Assembly: GCA_018242215.1 (NCBI GenBank)
Contig: JAFECG010000030.1
Coordinates: forward strand, 101,587-165,586
From: Pseudomonadota bacterium
Lineage (GTDB): Bacteria; Pseudomonadota; Alphaproteobacteria; Rhizobiales; Hyphomicrobiaceae
DNA length: 64,000 nucleotides
Direction of reading: 5' to 3'
Each line of letters opens with the position of its first letter. Position 1 is the first letter of the stretch. Under the pieces are notes generated by a model. It was not told the origin of the DNA. It was given only the letters and a program-made list of their open reading frames with translations, and searched no databases. Below are positions 1 through 8,419 of this stretch, piece after piece. The position numbers and the translations under genes were made by a program.

Positions 1-191
1 CGGCCGCAGCGCAGCTCGCGGTGATGGATGAGATGACGTCTGCAGCCATTATTTCGAAGCTGTCGCCCAAAATCTCGAGTCCGATCATGGCGGAAATGGA
101 CGTTGCGAAGGCAGCCCGCCTATCCGCAGTCATTGCAGGAGCGGGTGAGGTGGAAATTCAGCCGGAGCGCAAAGCCGATGCCCAACAATAA
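1..191 (+). CDS. motE: MotE, C-terminal end only (gene runs off the left edge)
   Basis: The last 62 or so codons of an open frame end at TAA 189-191. The visible tail has an MgtE-N/MotE-type helical segment (LSPKISSPIMAEMD followed by KAARLSAVI). In rhizobia MotE is a periplasmic chaperone for the stator accessory protein MotC, and its gene lies between flgI and flgH. Here flgH follows at once, overlapping by 14 bases. The N-terminus, including any signal peptide, is outside the window. The identification rests on the short tail and the gene order, so it is good but not certain. Confidence 0.75.
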   Translation, partial: AAAQLAVMDEMTSAAIISKLSPKISSPIMAEMDVAKAARLSAVIAGAGEVEIQPERKADAQQ

Positions 192-912
192 AATTCGATG
201 GGTGGCCCCTGCGTTCGCATCGCTTTCTCTGCTTTTGACGGCATGCGCCGATCAATTACGGGAAGTAGGCCGGGAACCGGCGATGTCGCCAGTTGGAAGC
301 GGTCTCGCTCCTTCCAAGACCGCTCACATGGAGCTGCCGGTGACGCCTGTCGCCTATCATTCCGGAAATTCGACGTGGCAGGATTCGGGCGCCGATCTCT
401 TTCGCGATGCGCGCGCTATCCATGTCGGAGATGTCGTAACGGTGAAGATTCAGATCAACGACAAGGCCTCCCTCGACAACAATCTGAATCGGTCGCGCGA
501 CGCGAGCGTGGGTTTGACATCGGCAGCCGATTTCAATTTTGGCTTCGGTGCGCCAGGTCCGAGCGGTTCGGGCAAGCTTGACGGCAGTCTCGATCGCACA
601 ACGTCCACCGACTCAAAGGGTTCGATCGACAGGTCGGAAACCATCAACCTGCTGGTCGGCGCCGTCGTCAGCCAGGTCCTTCCGAACGGAAATCTGGTCA
701 TCAGCGGTTCGCAGGAGGTGCGTGTCAACTATGAGCTCCGCGTGCTGAACGTGCAGGGTGTGATTCGGCCGCGGGATATCGCGACGGACAACACGATCTC
801 TTACGAGAAAATCGCGGAAGCACGTGTGTCGTATGGCGGTCGCGGACCGGTCATGCAGATTGCCAAGCCCGCATACGGGCAGCAGGTTCTTGACATCATA
901 TCTCCTTTCTAA
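178..912 (+). CDS. flgH: FlgH, flagellar L-ring lipoprotein
   Basis: FlgH forms the outer-membrane L-ring around the flagellar rod. The 244-residue protein starts with a short basic stretch, a hydrophobic segment and a lipobox (LLTAC, Cys near residue 23), so it should be lipidated and sent to the outer membrane. The body has the FlgH pattern: DARAIHVGDVVTVKI, then SLDNNLN, a Gly/Ser-rich strand region, GAVVSQVLPNGNLVI and GVIRPRDI. I chose ATG 178 because it places the lipobox correctly; the longer frame from 103 would put 25 non-signal residues in front. It overlaps the end of motE and is followed by fliL 24 bases later, so one operon is likely. Confidence 0.95.
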   Translation: MPNNKIRWVAPAFASLSLLLTACADQLREVGREPAMSPVGSGLAPSKTAHMELPVTPVAYHSGNSTWQDSGADLFRDARAIHVGDVVTVKIQINDKASLDNNLNRSRDASVGLTSAADFNFGFGAPGPSGSGKLDGSLDRTTSTDSKGSIDRSETINLLVGAVVSQVLPNGNLVISGSQEVRVNYELRVLNVQGVIRPRDIATDNTISYEKIAEARVSYGGRGPVMQIAKPAYGQQVLDIISPF

Positions 913-936
913 GCCTGGCTCGGAGGACAGCGCCAG

Positions 937-1434
937 GTGGCGAGAGATAAAAACAAGAAGGATGCGCAGGCGGGAGGAGGCTTCGGAAGTCTTGTGATCT
1001 CGGCGCTTTTAGCGATCGCCCTTGGGGTAATCGGAGGCGGCGCATTCGGTTATTTTGTGCTGCCCGACGGGGTGGGTCAGACTGCTCAAGCGAAGAGCGA
1101 GAGCGCGGCACAGGCTCAGCCGGTCCCCGGGCGATTTCCAAGCGACGCGATCGAGCTGAGCGTACCCTCCGTCATAACCGAGCTCGGCACGGATATGAAG
1201 ATGCGGGCTCGGCTTGATGTATCGATCATCGTTGCGCATGGAACGCCAGAGTCGACGACGCTCGTCGGCGAAGTCAGGGAAGACATGATCGCCTATCTAA
1301 AAGGCCTCACAGTCGCGGACATCCAAGGTGTTAGAGGCTTCCAGAACTTGCGGGAACAACTCGATGACCGCGCACGGGTTCGCGGCCGCGGCGCTATCCT
1401 CGGACTTCTGATCGGCGGGCTGGTGCTCGAATGA
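937..1434 (+). CDS. fliL: FliL, flagellar basal-body/stator-associated membrane protein
   Basis: FliL is a single-pass inner-membrane protein that surrounds and supports the stator units. The 165-residue product has a short charged cytoplasmic N-terminus, one membrane helix at about residues 16-42 (SLVISALLAIALGVIG onwards) and a periplasmic domain with the FliL-type ending RGRGAILGLLIGGLVLE. The start is GTG, preceded by GGAGG at 922-926 with 10 bases of spacing. The stop overlaps the fliP start by four bases, so the two are translationally coupled. Sequence identity in this family is low; the size, topology and fliP neighbour make the call firm. Confidence 0.88.
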   Translation: MARDKNKKDAQAGGGFGSLVISALLAIALGVIGGGAFGYFVLPDGVGQTAQAKSESAAQAQPVPGRFPSDAIELSVPSVITELGTDMKMRARLDVSIIVAHGTPESTTLVGEVREDMIAYLKGLTVADIQGVRGFQNLREQLDDRARVRGRGAILGLLIGGLVLE

Positions 1435-2171
1435 TCGCAAGATTCCGCTGGGCGCTCGTTGCGTTGGCCCTGTCGTCGCAAGCGGCTCTTGCGCAGACAA
1501 TCGATTTTCAGACACTGTTCCCGGCCGGTGACGCGAGCGTCTCTGGAAGAATAGTCCAGCTCCTGGTGGTTATGACCGTCCTGTCGGTCGCGCCGGGTCT
1601 TCTGATGATGGTCACATCGTTTGCGCGATTTCTGATCGCATTCTCGTTTCTGCGCGCGGGATTGGGTCTCCAGACAACCCCAAACAATCTCATCCTTGTC
1701 AGCCTCGCGCTCTTCATGACACTCTTCGTCATGGCGCCGACCTTCCAAGAGGCGTGGGAAAATGGCGTCAAGCCGATGGTAGAGAACAAGATCAGCCAGC
1801 AGGATGGCTATACAAGAACCACCGCGCCGTTTCGGACCTTCATGAAAGCCAATGTGCGGGACAAGGATCTCACGCTTTTCGAACAGATGTCCGCCGCCCG
1901 GTTTGGAGAGCAAAATAAAGGGAACCCTGACGATCTGCAGATCCTTGTGCCGGCATTCATGGTATCTGAATTGCGCCGCGGCTTCGAGATCGGCTTTCTC
2001 GTGACGCTTCCGTTTCTCATCATAGATCTTGTAGTCGCAACCATCATGACTGCGATGGGAATGATGATGATGCCGCCGACGGTCGTGTCACTCCCACTGA
2101 AGGTCCTGTTTTTCGTACTCGTCGATGGTTGGAGTCTTCTTGTGGGCGCGCTCGTGAAGTCGTTCACATAG
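1431..2171 (+). CDS. fliP: FliP, flagellar type III export gate protein
   Basis: FliP, with FliQ and FliR, forms the export-gate channel in the basal body. The 246-residue protein has a cleavable signal-like N-terminus ending ALAQ near residue 22, as is typical for FliP. Four hydrophobic helices and the family segments follow: MMVTSFARFLIAFSFLR, GLQTTPNNLILVSLALF and a C-terminal MMMMPPTVVSLPLKVLFF. It overlaps fliL by ATGA. It ends the first operon; the next gene is the flagellin after 224 bases. fliQ (17797) and fliR (35099) lie elsewhere in this window. Confidence 0.97.
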   Translation: MIARFRWALVALALSSQAALAQTIDFQTLFPAGDASVSGRIVQLLVVMTVLSVAPGLLMMVTSFARFLIAFSFLRAGLGLQTTPNNLILVSLALFMTLFVMAPTFQEAWENGVKPMVENKISQQDGYTRTTAPFRTFMKANVRDKDLTLFEQMSAARFGEQNKGNPDDLQILVPAFMVSELRRGFEIGFLVTLPFLIIDLVVATIMTAMGMMMMPPTVVSLPLKVLFFVLVDGWSLLVGALVKSFT

Positions 2172-2395
2172 ACAAGTGGCGGGACTAGGCCGAACGTGAT
2201 AGGAGAAAATTAACGACAACTTGCCGAAAAGTAACTATTAAGAAACGACTCTTCGCTATTCCTCCTCTTGATGACAGAGTGGCTGCCGACAACTGCGCCA
2301 CAGGCATGACGCCGATCTGTCAAGCCGGAAGACCCGGCATGTCCCCGTAGCGTGCGCTTTATTTAGTGCCGAGTAGAAGGATAAGGGACATGGGC
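2172..2395 (+). promoter_or_regulatory. fliP-flagellin intergenic region and flagellin leader
   Basis: This 224-base stretch must carry the flagellin promoter and leader. A weak sigma-28-like arrangement can be drawn (GAAA near 2204 and GCCGAAAA at 2223-2230), but the -35 part and spacing are imperfect. I see no clean sigma-54 GG-N10-GC site. A small hairpin, GCCGG-AAGAC-CCGGC, lies at 2324-2338 in the presumed leader. Two purine-rich blocks, AAGG 2377-2380 and AAGGG 2383-2387, precede the start. FlbT, encoded at 16980, is known in related bacteria to act on flagellin leader RNA, so this leader is a plausible target. Confidence 0.4.
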
Positions 2396-3340
2396 ATGAG
2401 CAGTATTAACACCAACATCTCCGCGATGACCGCACTGCAGTCGCTGCAGCAGACGTCTAAAGACCTGCTGACGACGCAGAACCGCATCTCGACCGGCCTC
2501 AAGGTTGCTTCCGCTTCCGATAACGCCGCCTACTGGTCCATCGCGACCACGATGAAATCGGACAACGACGCGCTGTCGACCGTTCAGGACGCACTTGGCC
2601 TTGGCAAGGGCACCGTCGACGTCGCCTACAACGCGATCAACCAGAGCATCTCGCTCGTCGGCCAGATCAAGGACAAGCTTGTGGCCGCTGCCGCACCCGG
2701 CGTCGATCGTAGCAAGATCCAGTCGGAAATTTCTCAGCTCCAGGATCAGCTTAAGGGCATCGCCGACACCGCGAGCTTCTCTGGCGAAAACTGGGTTTCG
2801 GTTGACTCGTCTGTCACCGGCTACAGCTCCACCAAGACGATCGTTTCTTCGTTCTCTCGTACATCGAGCGGCACGGTGTCGGTCGGCACGATCAGCGTCG
2901 ATACGTCGGCGTCGGTTCTGTTTGACGCTTCGACCGCTTCCGGTGCTGGCGGCATCCTCGATTCGCAGCGCGACTCGACGGGCGCCATCGTATCCACCGG
3001 CGGTACGTCGGTCATGAACATCGACATCAGCTCGCTGACGGACAGCAGCGCTGATCAGGGAACCTTGAACGGCTATATCGCCGCCGCCGACAGCGCCTTC
3101 CAGGAAATGACGAAGGCGGCCACGAACCTCGGTTCGGCCCAGCAGCGCATCGATCTGCAGACCGATTTCGTCTCGTCGCTCATGGACACGATCAGCACGG
3201 GCATCTCGCAGCTGGTTGATGCCGACATGAACGAGGAATCGACCAAGTTGCAGGCCCTTCAGGTCAAGCAGCAGCTTGGTGTTCAGGCGCTCAGCATCGC
3301 CAACCAGTCGAGCCAGAACATCCTCTCGCTCTTCCGCTAA
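2396..3340 (+). CDS. Flagellin, filament subunit
   Basis: This is the structural subunit of the flagellar filament, exported through the flagellar type III system. The 314-residue protein has the conserved N-terminal D0/D1 start MSSINTNISAMTALQSL and RISTGLKVASASDNAAYW. A short variable Ser/Thr-rich centre follows, then the C-terminal D1/D0 with DADMNEESTKLQALQVKQQLG and a final LSIANQSSQNILSLFR. I chose ATG 2396 because AAGGG at 2383-2387 is 8 bases away and rhizobial flagellins begin MSSINTN. ATG 2390 (MGMSS) is the alternative. It is the only flagellin gene in the window and stands alone, with hairpins after it. Confidence 0.95.
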   Translation: MSSINTNISAMTALQSLQQTSKDLLTTQNRISTGLKVASASDNAAYWSIATTMKSDNDALSTVQDALGLGKGTVDVAYNAINQSISLVGQIKDKLVAAAAPGVDRSKIQSEISQLQDQLKGIADTASFSGENWVSVDSSVTGYSSTKTIVSSFSRTSSGTVSVGTISVDTSASVLFDASTASGAGGILDSQRDSTGAIVSTGGTSVMNIDISSLTDSSADQGTLNGYIAAADSAFQEMTKAATNLGSAQQRIDLQTDFVSSLMDTISTGISQLVDADMNEESTKLQALQVKQQLGVQALSIANQSSQNILSLFR

Positions 3341-3347
3341 CGATTGA

Positions 3348-3374
3348 AGCCCGGCGCCGGCAAGGTGCCGGGCT
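3348..3374 (+). terminator. Hairpin just after the flagellin stop
   Basis: AGCCCGGC (3348-3355) pairs with GCCGGGCT (3367-3374) over an 11-base loop, starting 7 bases past the flagellin stop. No clear T-run follows, so it may be a 3' stability element as much as a terminator. Confidence 0.5.
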
Positions 3375-3407
3375 CCGGTCCTGGTGGACCTAGTCCTGAC
3401 GTCTTCT

Positions 3408-3472
3408 GACGGGCCGCACCCGAGGAATCCTCATCCCTGATGACGGATCGGTTCCTCGGGTGCGGCCCCGTC
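3408..3472 (+). repeat. Long inverted repeat between flagellin and fliF
   Basis: The arm at 3408-3427 (GACGGGCCGCACCCGAGGAA) is the reverse complement of 3452-3472, apart from one extra base in the right arm. The stem is about 20 base pairs with a loop of about 24 bases. The arm length and GC content make it a strong RNA hairpin, probably the main flagellin terminator. Its right arm falls inside an upstream extension of the fliF frame, which supports the later fliF start at 3533. Confidence 0.6.
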
Positions 3473-3532
3473 ACCTCTGCACAAGGTTCCCTTTCTACCG
3501 TCAGGAGGGAATTTTGCCGGCAGGGTCATGAG

Positions 3533-5215
3533 ATGGATTGGCGTCAGCTTGAGAATCTCTATCGGAGTCTTTTGGGTCTTGGACGCCAGCGGCTGATAGC
3601 GCTGGGGGCCGCCGGGGCATTCGTTTTTGCACTCATCACGGTCGGCAGTTACTTCGCATCGCGGTCGAGCTTCGAAACGCTTTACGTTGGCTTGACGCCG
3701 CCTGACATAAGTCGCATGGGCGCGACGCTCACCGAAGCCGGCATCCCGTTTGAAAGCAGCATCGACGGCACGAAGCTCAGTGTGCCGGTTGGCGAAACGG
3801 CACAGGCGCGCGCTCTACTTGCCGAAAAGGGACTGCCGGGCAGTCAGACCGCAGGATACGAGCTTTTCGATAAGCTCGGAGCGCTCGGACTGACGTCGTT
3901 CATGCAAGAGATCACGCGTGTGAGGGCGCTCGAAGGCGAGCTCTCCCGCACGATTCAATATCTGAAGGGTGTGCGAGCAGCCCGCGTTCACATCTTCCTT
4001 CCAGATCAGAATGCGCTCCGCGTTAAGAAGCAGGAGCCGTCTGCCTCGGTGGTGATTAGGACGGATATTTCCGGCGACGCATCGGCAGCGCCCGCCATCA
4101 AGCACCTCGTGGCGGCAGCCATCCCCGAGATGACGCCCAACGAGGTGCAGGTGATCGGGACCGATGGATCAATTCTCGGAGGCAGCAAGAATCTCGAAGG
4201 TGATGCGCCTGTTGAAATGCTCGAACTCGAGCGGACGGTCGCGCAGCAGGTGCAGGATAGCGTCCGCCGTACGCTGTCACCTTATCTGGGTCTCGACAAT
4301 TTCCAGGTTAGCGCTATGGCGCGCTTGAATATCGACAAGCATCAGAGCACGGAGACCAAGTACGACCCCGATAGCAAGGTCGAACGTTCGACAAGATTCA
4401 TCAAGGAAGCGCAAAGCTCGCAGGATGCATCCGGGAAGACGAACGTAAGTGTCGAGCAGAATATCCCGAACGAAGCCAACAACAAGGACCAGACGAAGCG
4501 GGCGCAGGATCGCAAGGAAGAGACGACGAACTATGAGATCAGCTCGAAATCGGCATCAACCACGAGCGAGGGCTATAAGATCGATAACATCTCGGTTGCG
4601 GTCGTCGTCAATAAGAAGCGCCTTATGGATGTGGTGGGCAAGGACGCAAAACCCGAGGAAATCGACAAGCAAGTCGCCGAAATAGAGAAGCTCGCACTCT
4701 CGGCCGCCGGTATCGACGAAAAGCGCGGCGATAAAATCAGTGTTGCTGCGGTCGATTTCGCACCTTCGCCGTTCGATTCTGATGGTGCATCCGGAGCGGC
4801 ATGGGCGTCCATTCTCGTCGGCCTGGCCGGAACCGGCATAAAATCACTGACGATCCTGCTCGTGGTGGCGATCGCGGTGATGGCGGGTTTCCGTCCAGTC
4901 ATGCGCACGCTGCTGTCAGGGTCGACGCCAGCCATCGAAAGCGCAAGTTCGGCTGGCGCGCTCGAGTCACCAATCCCCGCGATAACGGGAACGGGGGCCG
5001 CGCCGCTCGATATGCCGGAAATGGCGTCGCCCTTGTTGGAACCAGGGGCCAATCCATTCGATGGTTTGGCGAGCGCCGCCTCATCCGATTTCGGCACGGG
5101 ACTTTCATTTGGCCGCTCTCTCGCGCTGGGCCCGGTCGAGAAACTCGGCGCAATCATCGACCGTGACGAAGAGCAGGCAACTGCCATCATGAAACATTGG
5201 GTCAAGAACGGATGA
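3533..5215 (+). CDS. fliF: FliF, flagellar MS-ring protein
   Basis: FliF builds the inner-membrane MS ring, the first platform of the basal body. The 560-residue product has an N-terminal membrane helix at about residues 19-42 and a long periplasmic ring-building region with LYVGLTPPDISRMG, GLPGSQTAGYELFD and GVRAARVHIFLPDQ. A Ser/Thr/Lys-rich insertion around 300-345 follows, then a second membrane helix near residues 440-460. The last 25 residues (DEEQATAIMKHWVKNG) match the FliG-binding tail. ATG 3533 was chosen because upstream codons run into the inverted repeat at 3408-3472. GGCAGGG lies close in front, and AGGAGG at 3502 is rather far. The stop overlaps the next start by ATGA. Confidence 0.95.
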   Translation: MDWRQLENLYRSLLGLGRQRLIALGAAGAFVFALITVGSYFASRSSFETLYVGLTPPDISRMGATLTEAGIPFESSIDGTKLSVPVGETAQARALLAEKGLPGSQTAGYELFDKLGALGLTSFMQEITRVRALEGELSRTIQYLKGVRAARVHIFLPDQNALRVKKQEPSASVVIRTDISGDASAAPAIKHLVAAAIPEMTPNEVQVIGTDGSILGGSKNLEGDAPVEMLELERTVAQQVQDSVRRTLSPYLGLDNFQVSAMARLNIDKHQSTETKYDPDSKVERSTRFIKEAQSSQDASGKTNVSVEQNIPNEANNKDQTKRAQDRKEETTNYEISSKSASTTSEGYKIDNISVAVVVNKKRLMDVVGKDAKPEEIDKQVAEIEKLALSAAGIDEKRGDKISVAAVDFAPSPFDSDGASGAAWASILVGLAGTGIKSLTILLVVAIAVMAGFRPVMRTLLSGSTPAIESASSAGALESPIPAITGTGAAPLDMPEMASPLLEPGANPFDGLASAASSDFGTGLSFGRSLALGPVEKLGAIIDRDEEQATAIMKHWVKNG

Positions 5216-5802
5216 AGACGCGCCTTCATAGTCCGGCGTTCTCCCTCTTGACCGATTTTGATCGCGCGGCGTCGGGCGAAGGAGCGCTGGACTATCAAGC
5301 TCAATTGAAGGCGGCATTCGAGGACGGCTATCGGCAAGGCCATGCGGAAGGACGCAGCGAAGCCGAAGCGGATTCGGAACTTCTCCTCGCGGAACTCGGG
5401 ACCCGCCATTCCGAACAGCTCGCAGACGAACGGCAGACTTGGCAGCGAGAATGCGCCGATGTTCTGATGGCTCGTCTGGAAGGTGCCGCCAAATCGATTG
5501 AGCGCAGTATTGAAGATCGCATCGCAGAGCTGCTGCGGCCGTGGCTCGTCGAGAACCTGCGTGCGCGCGCTCTGCAAGACCTCGAAAAGGCGATTTCTCG
5601 CGCGCTAATCGAAGGCGCAAAGGTTCATATCGAGGCGCCTGTCGAAATCATCGAGCACCTGCGCGCCAACCTGCCGACGGAGGCGTTCCAAATCGGGTAT
5701 TCCGAAAGTCAAACGGCTGACATTCGCGCCCACATCGAAGATACCGAAATCGAAGTCAATATTTCGGCGTGGATCGCCGAGCTTGAGGCGATCGCATCAT
5801 GA
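5212..5802 (+). CDS. fliH: FliH-like flagellar export ATPase regulator
   Basis: FliH binds the export ATPase FliI and links it to the C-ring. This 196-residue protein has an acidic, Glu/Ala-rich N-terminal half (QAQLKAAFEDGYRQGHAEGR is the FliH/YscL-type start). A helical region and a C-terminal alpha/beta part (LIEGAKVHIEAPVEIIEHL) follow. It starts at ATG 5212, overlapping the fliF stop, and its own stop overlaps motB. Alphaproteobacterial FliH proteins (also called FlbE) diverge strongly. The assignment uses the GY.EGxxEG-type segment, size and operon position. Confidence 0.75.
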   Translation: MKTRLHSPAFSLLTDFDRAASGEGALDYQAQLKAAFEDGYRQGHAEGRSEAEADSELLLAELGTRHSEQLADERQTWQRECADVLMARLEGAAKSIERSIEDRIAELLRPWLVENLRARALQDLEKAISRALIEGAKVHIEAPVEIIEHLRANLPTEAFQIGYSESQTADIRAHIEDTEIEVNISAWIAELEAIAS

Positions 5803-7124
5803 GCAAAGGCCAGGAAGACGTATCATCGCAACCGCTCGTCATCGTCCGTCGGCGCCGCAACACCGATGAGCCGCACCATGGGGGTGTCTGGAAGATTGCG
5901 TACGCGGACTTCATGACGGCCATGATGGCATTTTTTCTTGTGATGTGGCTGATCAACGCTGCCGACAAGAAGACGATCGTCCAGGTCGCCGCCTATTTCA
6001 ATCCGATGCGCTTGACGGATCGATTCGAGGCACCAAGAGGCCTTGATGATTTGACGGAGATGCAGTCGAAGCCGTCCGAAGAGAAAAGCAAAAAGGGCTT
6101 TGAGAAGCAGATCATCGACCCCAAGCAAAAGCATGTCTCTGAGCAGCAAAGTAAGGAAAACATCGGCGAAGCGAATGACGAGGCGGCGCATAAAATGAGC
6201 GCTGCCGCCGGCGGAAAAAGTGCTGAAATCCTGAAAGAGCAGGCGCTTTTCGACAATCCCGGCGATCTTCTGGAAAAACTCGCGGACGAGGCGCGCGGAA
6301 GTCAGCCGACGACAGCGCCCACGATGTCGGACGGGAATGTCAGCGATCCCTTCGACCGCATCAATAGACGTGCCGGAAAATCGGCGGTGTCATTGAAGCC
6401 CGAGCCGGAAGCTGCCCCTGTTCCGCCCGTCGCGCCTTCGAAAGTTTGGCGGCCCCAACCCGCCGAAACGGCGGAGTCTCTCCCAAAAAACGAGGCGCAA
6501 AAGCAGTCTGCATTGCGGGCATCACCGGATGATATAGCGGATAAGCCGAAGCAGCAGGATAGCCTCACGAAGGCGACGCCAGCGACTTTGGATCAGTCCC
6601 ATAAAGAGGACAAGACGCACGACAAGGATCAGGACAAAGCCCGCGAAAAAGATCACGATAAGGACGAGGAAGCGAAGAACCTTTACAAACAGATCAGCAG
6701 TGCTATCGCCAGCGTTTCGCGAGATCTGCCGCTGATCGAAGTGAAGGCGACATCGGAGGGTTTGCTGATCAGCCTGACGGACGACGCAGATTTCGGCATG
6801 TTCGAGGTCGGTTCCGCAAAGCCGAGTCCCGAGCTCGTTCTTGTCATGGAGAAGATCGGCAAGGTCTTGGGACAAAAAGCCGGCGATATTGTCATTCGCG
6901 GTCATACTGATTCCCGGCCGTATCGAAGCGCTGTTTATGATAACTGGCGCCTGTCGTCGGCAAGAGCGCAGATGGCCTACTACATGCTTCTGCGGGGCGG
7001 AATCGATCAAAAGCGGATCGTCGCCATCGAGGGTCGAGCGGATCGCGATCCGAAGGTTGCTTCAGACACGCTGGCAGCTGCAAACCGAAGAATTGATATC
7101 CTCGTCAAAGAGACAGACAAATGA
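5799..7124 (+). CDS. motB: MotB, proton-channel stator protein
   Basis: MotB anchors the MotA/MotB proton channel to peptidoglycan. The N-terminus has the MotB plug/helix start (HHGGVWKIAYADFMTAMM, with the proton-binding Asp in YADFMTA near residue 38) and one membrane helix. The C-terminal 150 residues are an OmpA-like peptidoglycan-binding domain (IVIRGHTDSRPYRS, NWRLSSARAQMAYY, RIVAIEGRADRDP). Between them is an unusually long, probably disordered linker of about 220 residues with a Lys/Asp/His-rich stretch at about 267-290. The total of 441 residues is longer than enteric MotB (about 310) but usual for rhizobia. motA is not in the window. Confidence 0.95.
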   Translation: MSKGQEDVSSQPLVIVRRRRNTDEPHHGGVWKIAYADFMTAMMAFFLVMWLINAADKKTIVQVAAYFNPMRLTDRFEAPRGLDDLTEMQSKPSEEKSKKGFEKQIIDPKQKHVSEQQSKENIGEANDEAAHKMSAAAGGKSAEILKEQALFDNPGDLLEKLADEARGSQPTTAPTMSDGNVSDPFDRINRRAGKSAVSLKPEPEAAPVPPVAPSKVWRPQPAETAESLPKNEAQKQSALRASPDDIADKPKQQDSLTKATPATLDQSHKEDKTHDKDQDKAREKDHDKDEEAKNLYKQISSAIASVSRDLPLIEVKATSEGLLISLTDDADFGMFEVGSAKPSPELVLVMEKIGKVLGQKAGDIVIRGHTDSRPYRSAVYDNWRLSSARAQMAYYMLLRGGIDQKRIVAIEGRADRDPKVASDTLAAANRRIDILVKETDK

Positions 7125-8419
7125 CGAGACTTGCGCTGATCGCAGCAGCGGCGATGTTTGCGCTGGCGAGCGCCGCCGCTGGCGCGGCCTTCTACTTGAG
7201 ACCCACGTTCATCTTTGGATCGCCCGAGGCAAAATCCCTCCCAGTCCACGGCATCCCAACCTACGCAGAAGACAAAAACGAGAAAACGCAGATACGCAAA
7301 CGCGCGCTATTGCTCGTCGAGCAACTGGGGGCGGTGCAGGATCGAATCATCCGCGGGGATCGCGCGGCCCTTGCCGATCAGGCGCAGCTTTTGAGCGAGA
7401 TTGCGCGTCACGTTCGCCGATTTACTGACGAAGATTGGGACGATTACGTCAACGTTCGCACAAGCTTGCTCTATGTATTGAGCGGCGGTGATGCACACGT
7501 TCTTAAACCGCTTGTGGATCGAAATACCCTAAGTCCGGCCGATCAAAACTTGGCATCAGGCATTATGAGTTTCGCGGAAGGTCAATCGCGAAACGCCCGA
7601 ACCCTGTTTGATGGCATCGACCCGAGATCGCTTGATGTCAGTCTCGTCGGTCCTTTTGCGCTTGCCCGCGCATCGCTTTATCTCGACGACGACCACACGA
7701 AAGCCATTGATCTCCTGGATGACGCGAGATTAGCCGGGCCCCACACGGCAATCGACGAGGCCGCGGCGCGGCGCGAAATTCCGATACTTTTAAACGGGGG
7801 AAATACCGAGCGCGCCCTGATGCTGACGGTCAGCTATGCGCGCGAATTCGGACGATCCATCTATGCGTGGAAGCTTTTCCGCGAGTTCTCGGAAGCTGCA
7901 GCAAAACACCCTGAGCTCGACGACCCGGCAATCGTCGATCGTTTGGCGGAGTCGTTTGACCAAAGTGATGTACAGGCGGCATCTGAACTCTTTGTCGATC
8001 TTGCTGGTGAGGCGCTCCTTCAGGGACGGCTCAAGCTCGCTGCCGCAGCGGCAAAGAGAGTTTTGGAGATGGAAAAGGCGTCGCCGGAAAATCTTGAAAA
8101 GGCACGTCTCTATCTCGCTGCCGCCGAAGCACCATCATCGGACGCGTCGAACGCCCTCAAGGCGCTTGATCAGATTACAGCCGACCGACTGTCCGAGGAC
8201 GACACCGAAATCCGGGAAGTTGCCGGTTTCATCGCAAGAACGGTTGTCGGCGGCAGCGAGATAGAAAATTCGCATTCGGCCTCGGCGTTCGGCGCCCATC
8301 AGACTGAGCAAGGAACAGGCGCCGAAGTCACGACCGCGATAAAAGCATCTGCGGCGCTCAAGAACGCCGACGCCCTTTTGAAAGAAGCAGATTTGATCAT
8401 TTCTGGGAGCACGAAATGA
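7121..8419 (+). CDS. motC: MotC, periplasmic stator accessory protein
   Basis: MotC is a rhizobial periplasmic protein that works with MotB and is stabilised by MotE. The 432-residue product has a signal peptide at about residues 1-26. A mostly helical, TPR-like body follows (VLKPLVDRNTLSPADQNLASG, ARASLYLDDDHTKAIDLLDDA). The gene overlaps motB by four bases and fliK by four bases. This motB-motC-fliK order is the rhizobial one (motB-motC-motD), and the tail of the partner motE lies at the left edge of this window. Confidence 0.88.
   Translation: MTRLALIAAAAMFALASAAAGAAFYLRPTFIFGSPEAKSLPVHGIPTYAEDKNEKTQIRKRALLLVEQLGAVQDRIIRGDRAALADQAQLLSEIARHVRRFTDEDWDDYVNVRTSLLYVLSGGDAHVLKPLVDRNTLSPADQNLASGIMSFAEGQSRNARTLFDGIDPRSLDVSLVGPFALARASLYLDDDHTKAIDLLDDARLAGPHTAIDEAAARREIPILLNGGNTERALMLTVSYAREFGRSIYAWKLFREFSEAAAKHPELDDPAIVDRLAESFDQSDVQAASELFVDLAGEALLQGRLKLAAAAAKRVLEMEKASPENLEKARLYLAAAEAPSSDASNALKALDQITADRLSEDDTEIREVAGFIARTVVGGSEIENSHSASAFGAHQTEQGTGAEVTTAIKASAALKNADALLKEADLIISGSTK

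Noticed and set aside
2270-2300. Possible sigma-54 promoter (TGGCTGC...CTGCG) before flagellin
   Set aside because: The GG and GC elements are 12 bases apart instead of 10, so it is not a valid -24/-12 site.
4573-5577. Long 334-codon minus-strand frame
   Set aside because: It lies opposite fliF and the FliH-like gene, which are firmly identified; composition is Ser/Arg/Ala-rich as in antisense shadows of GC-rich genes.
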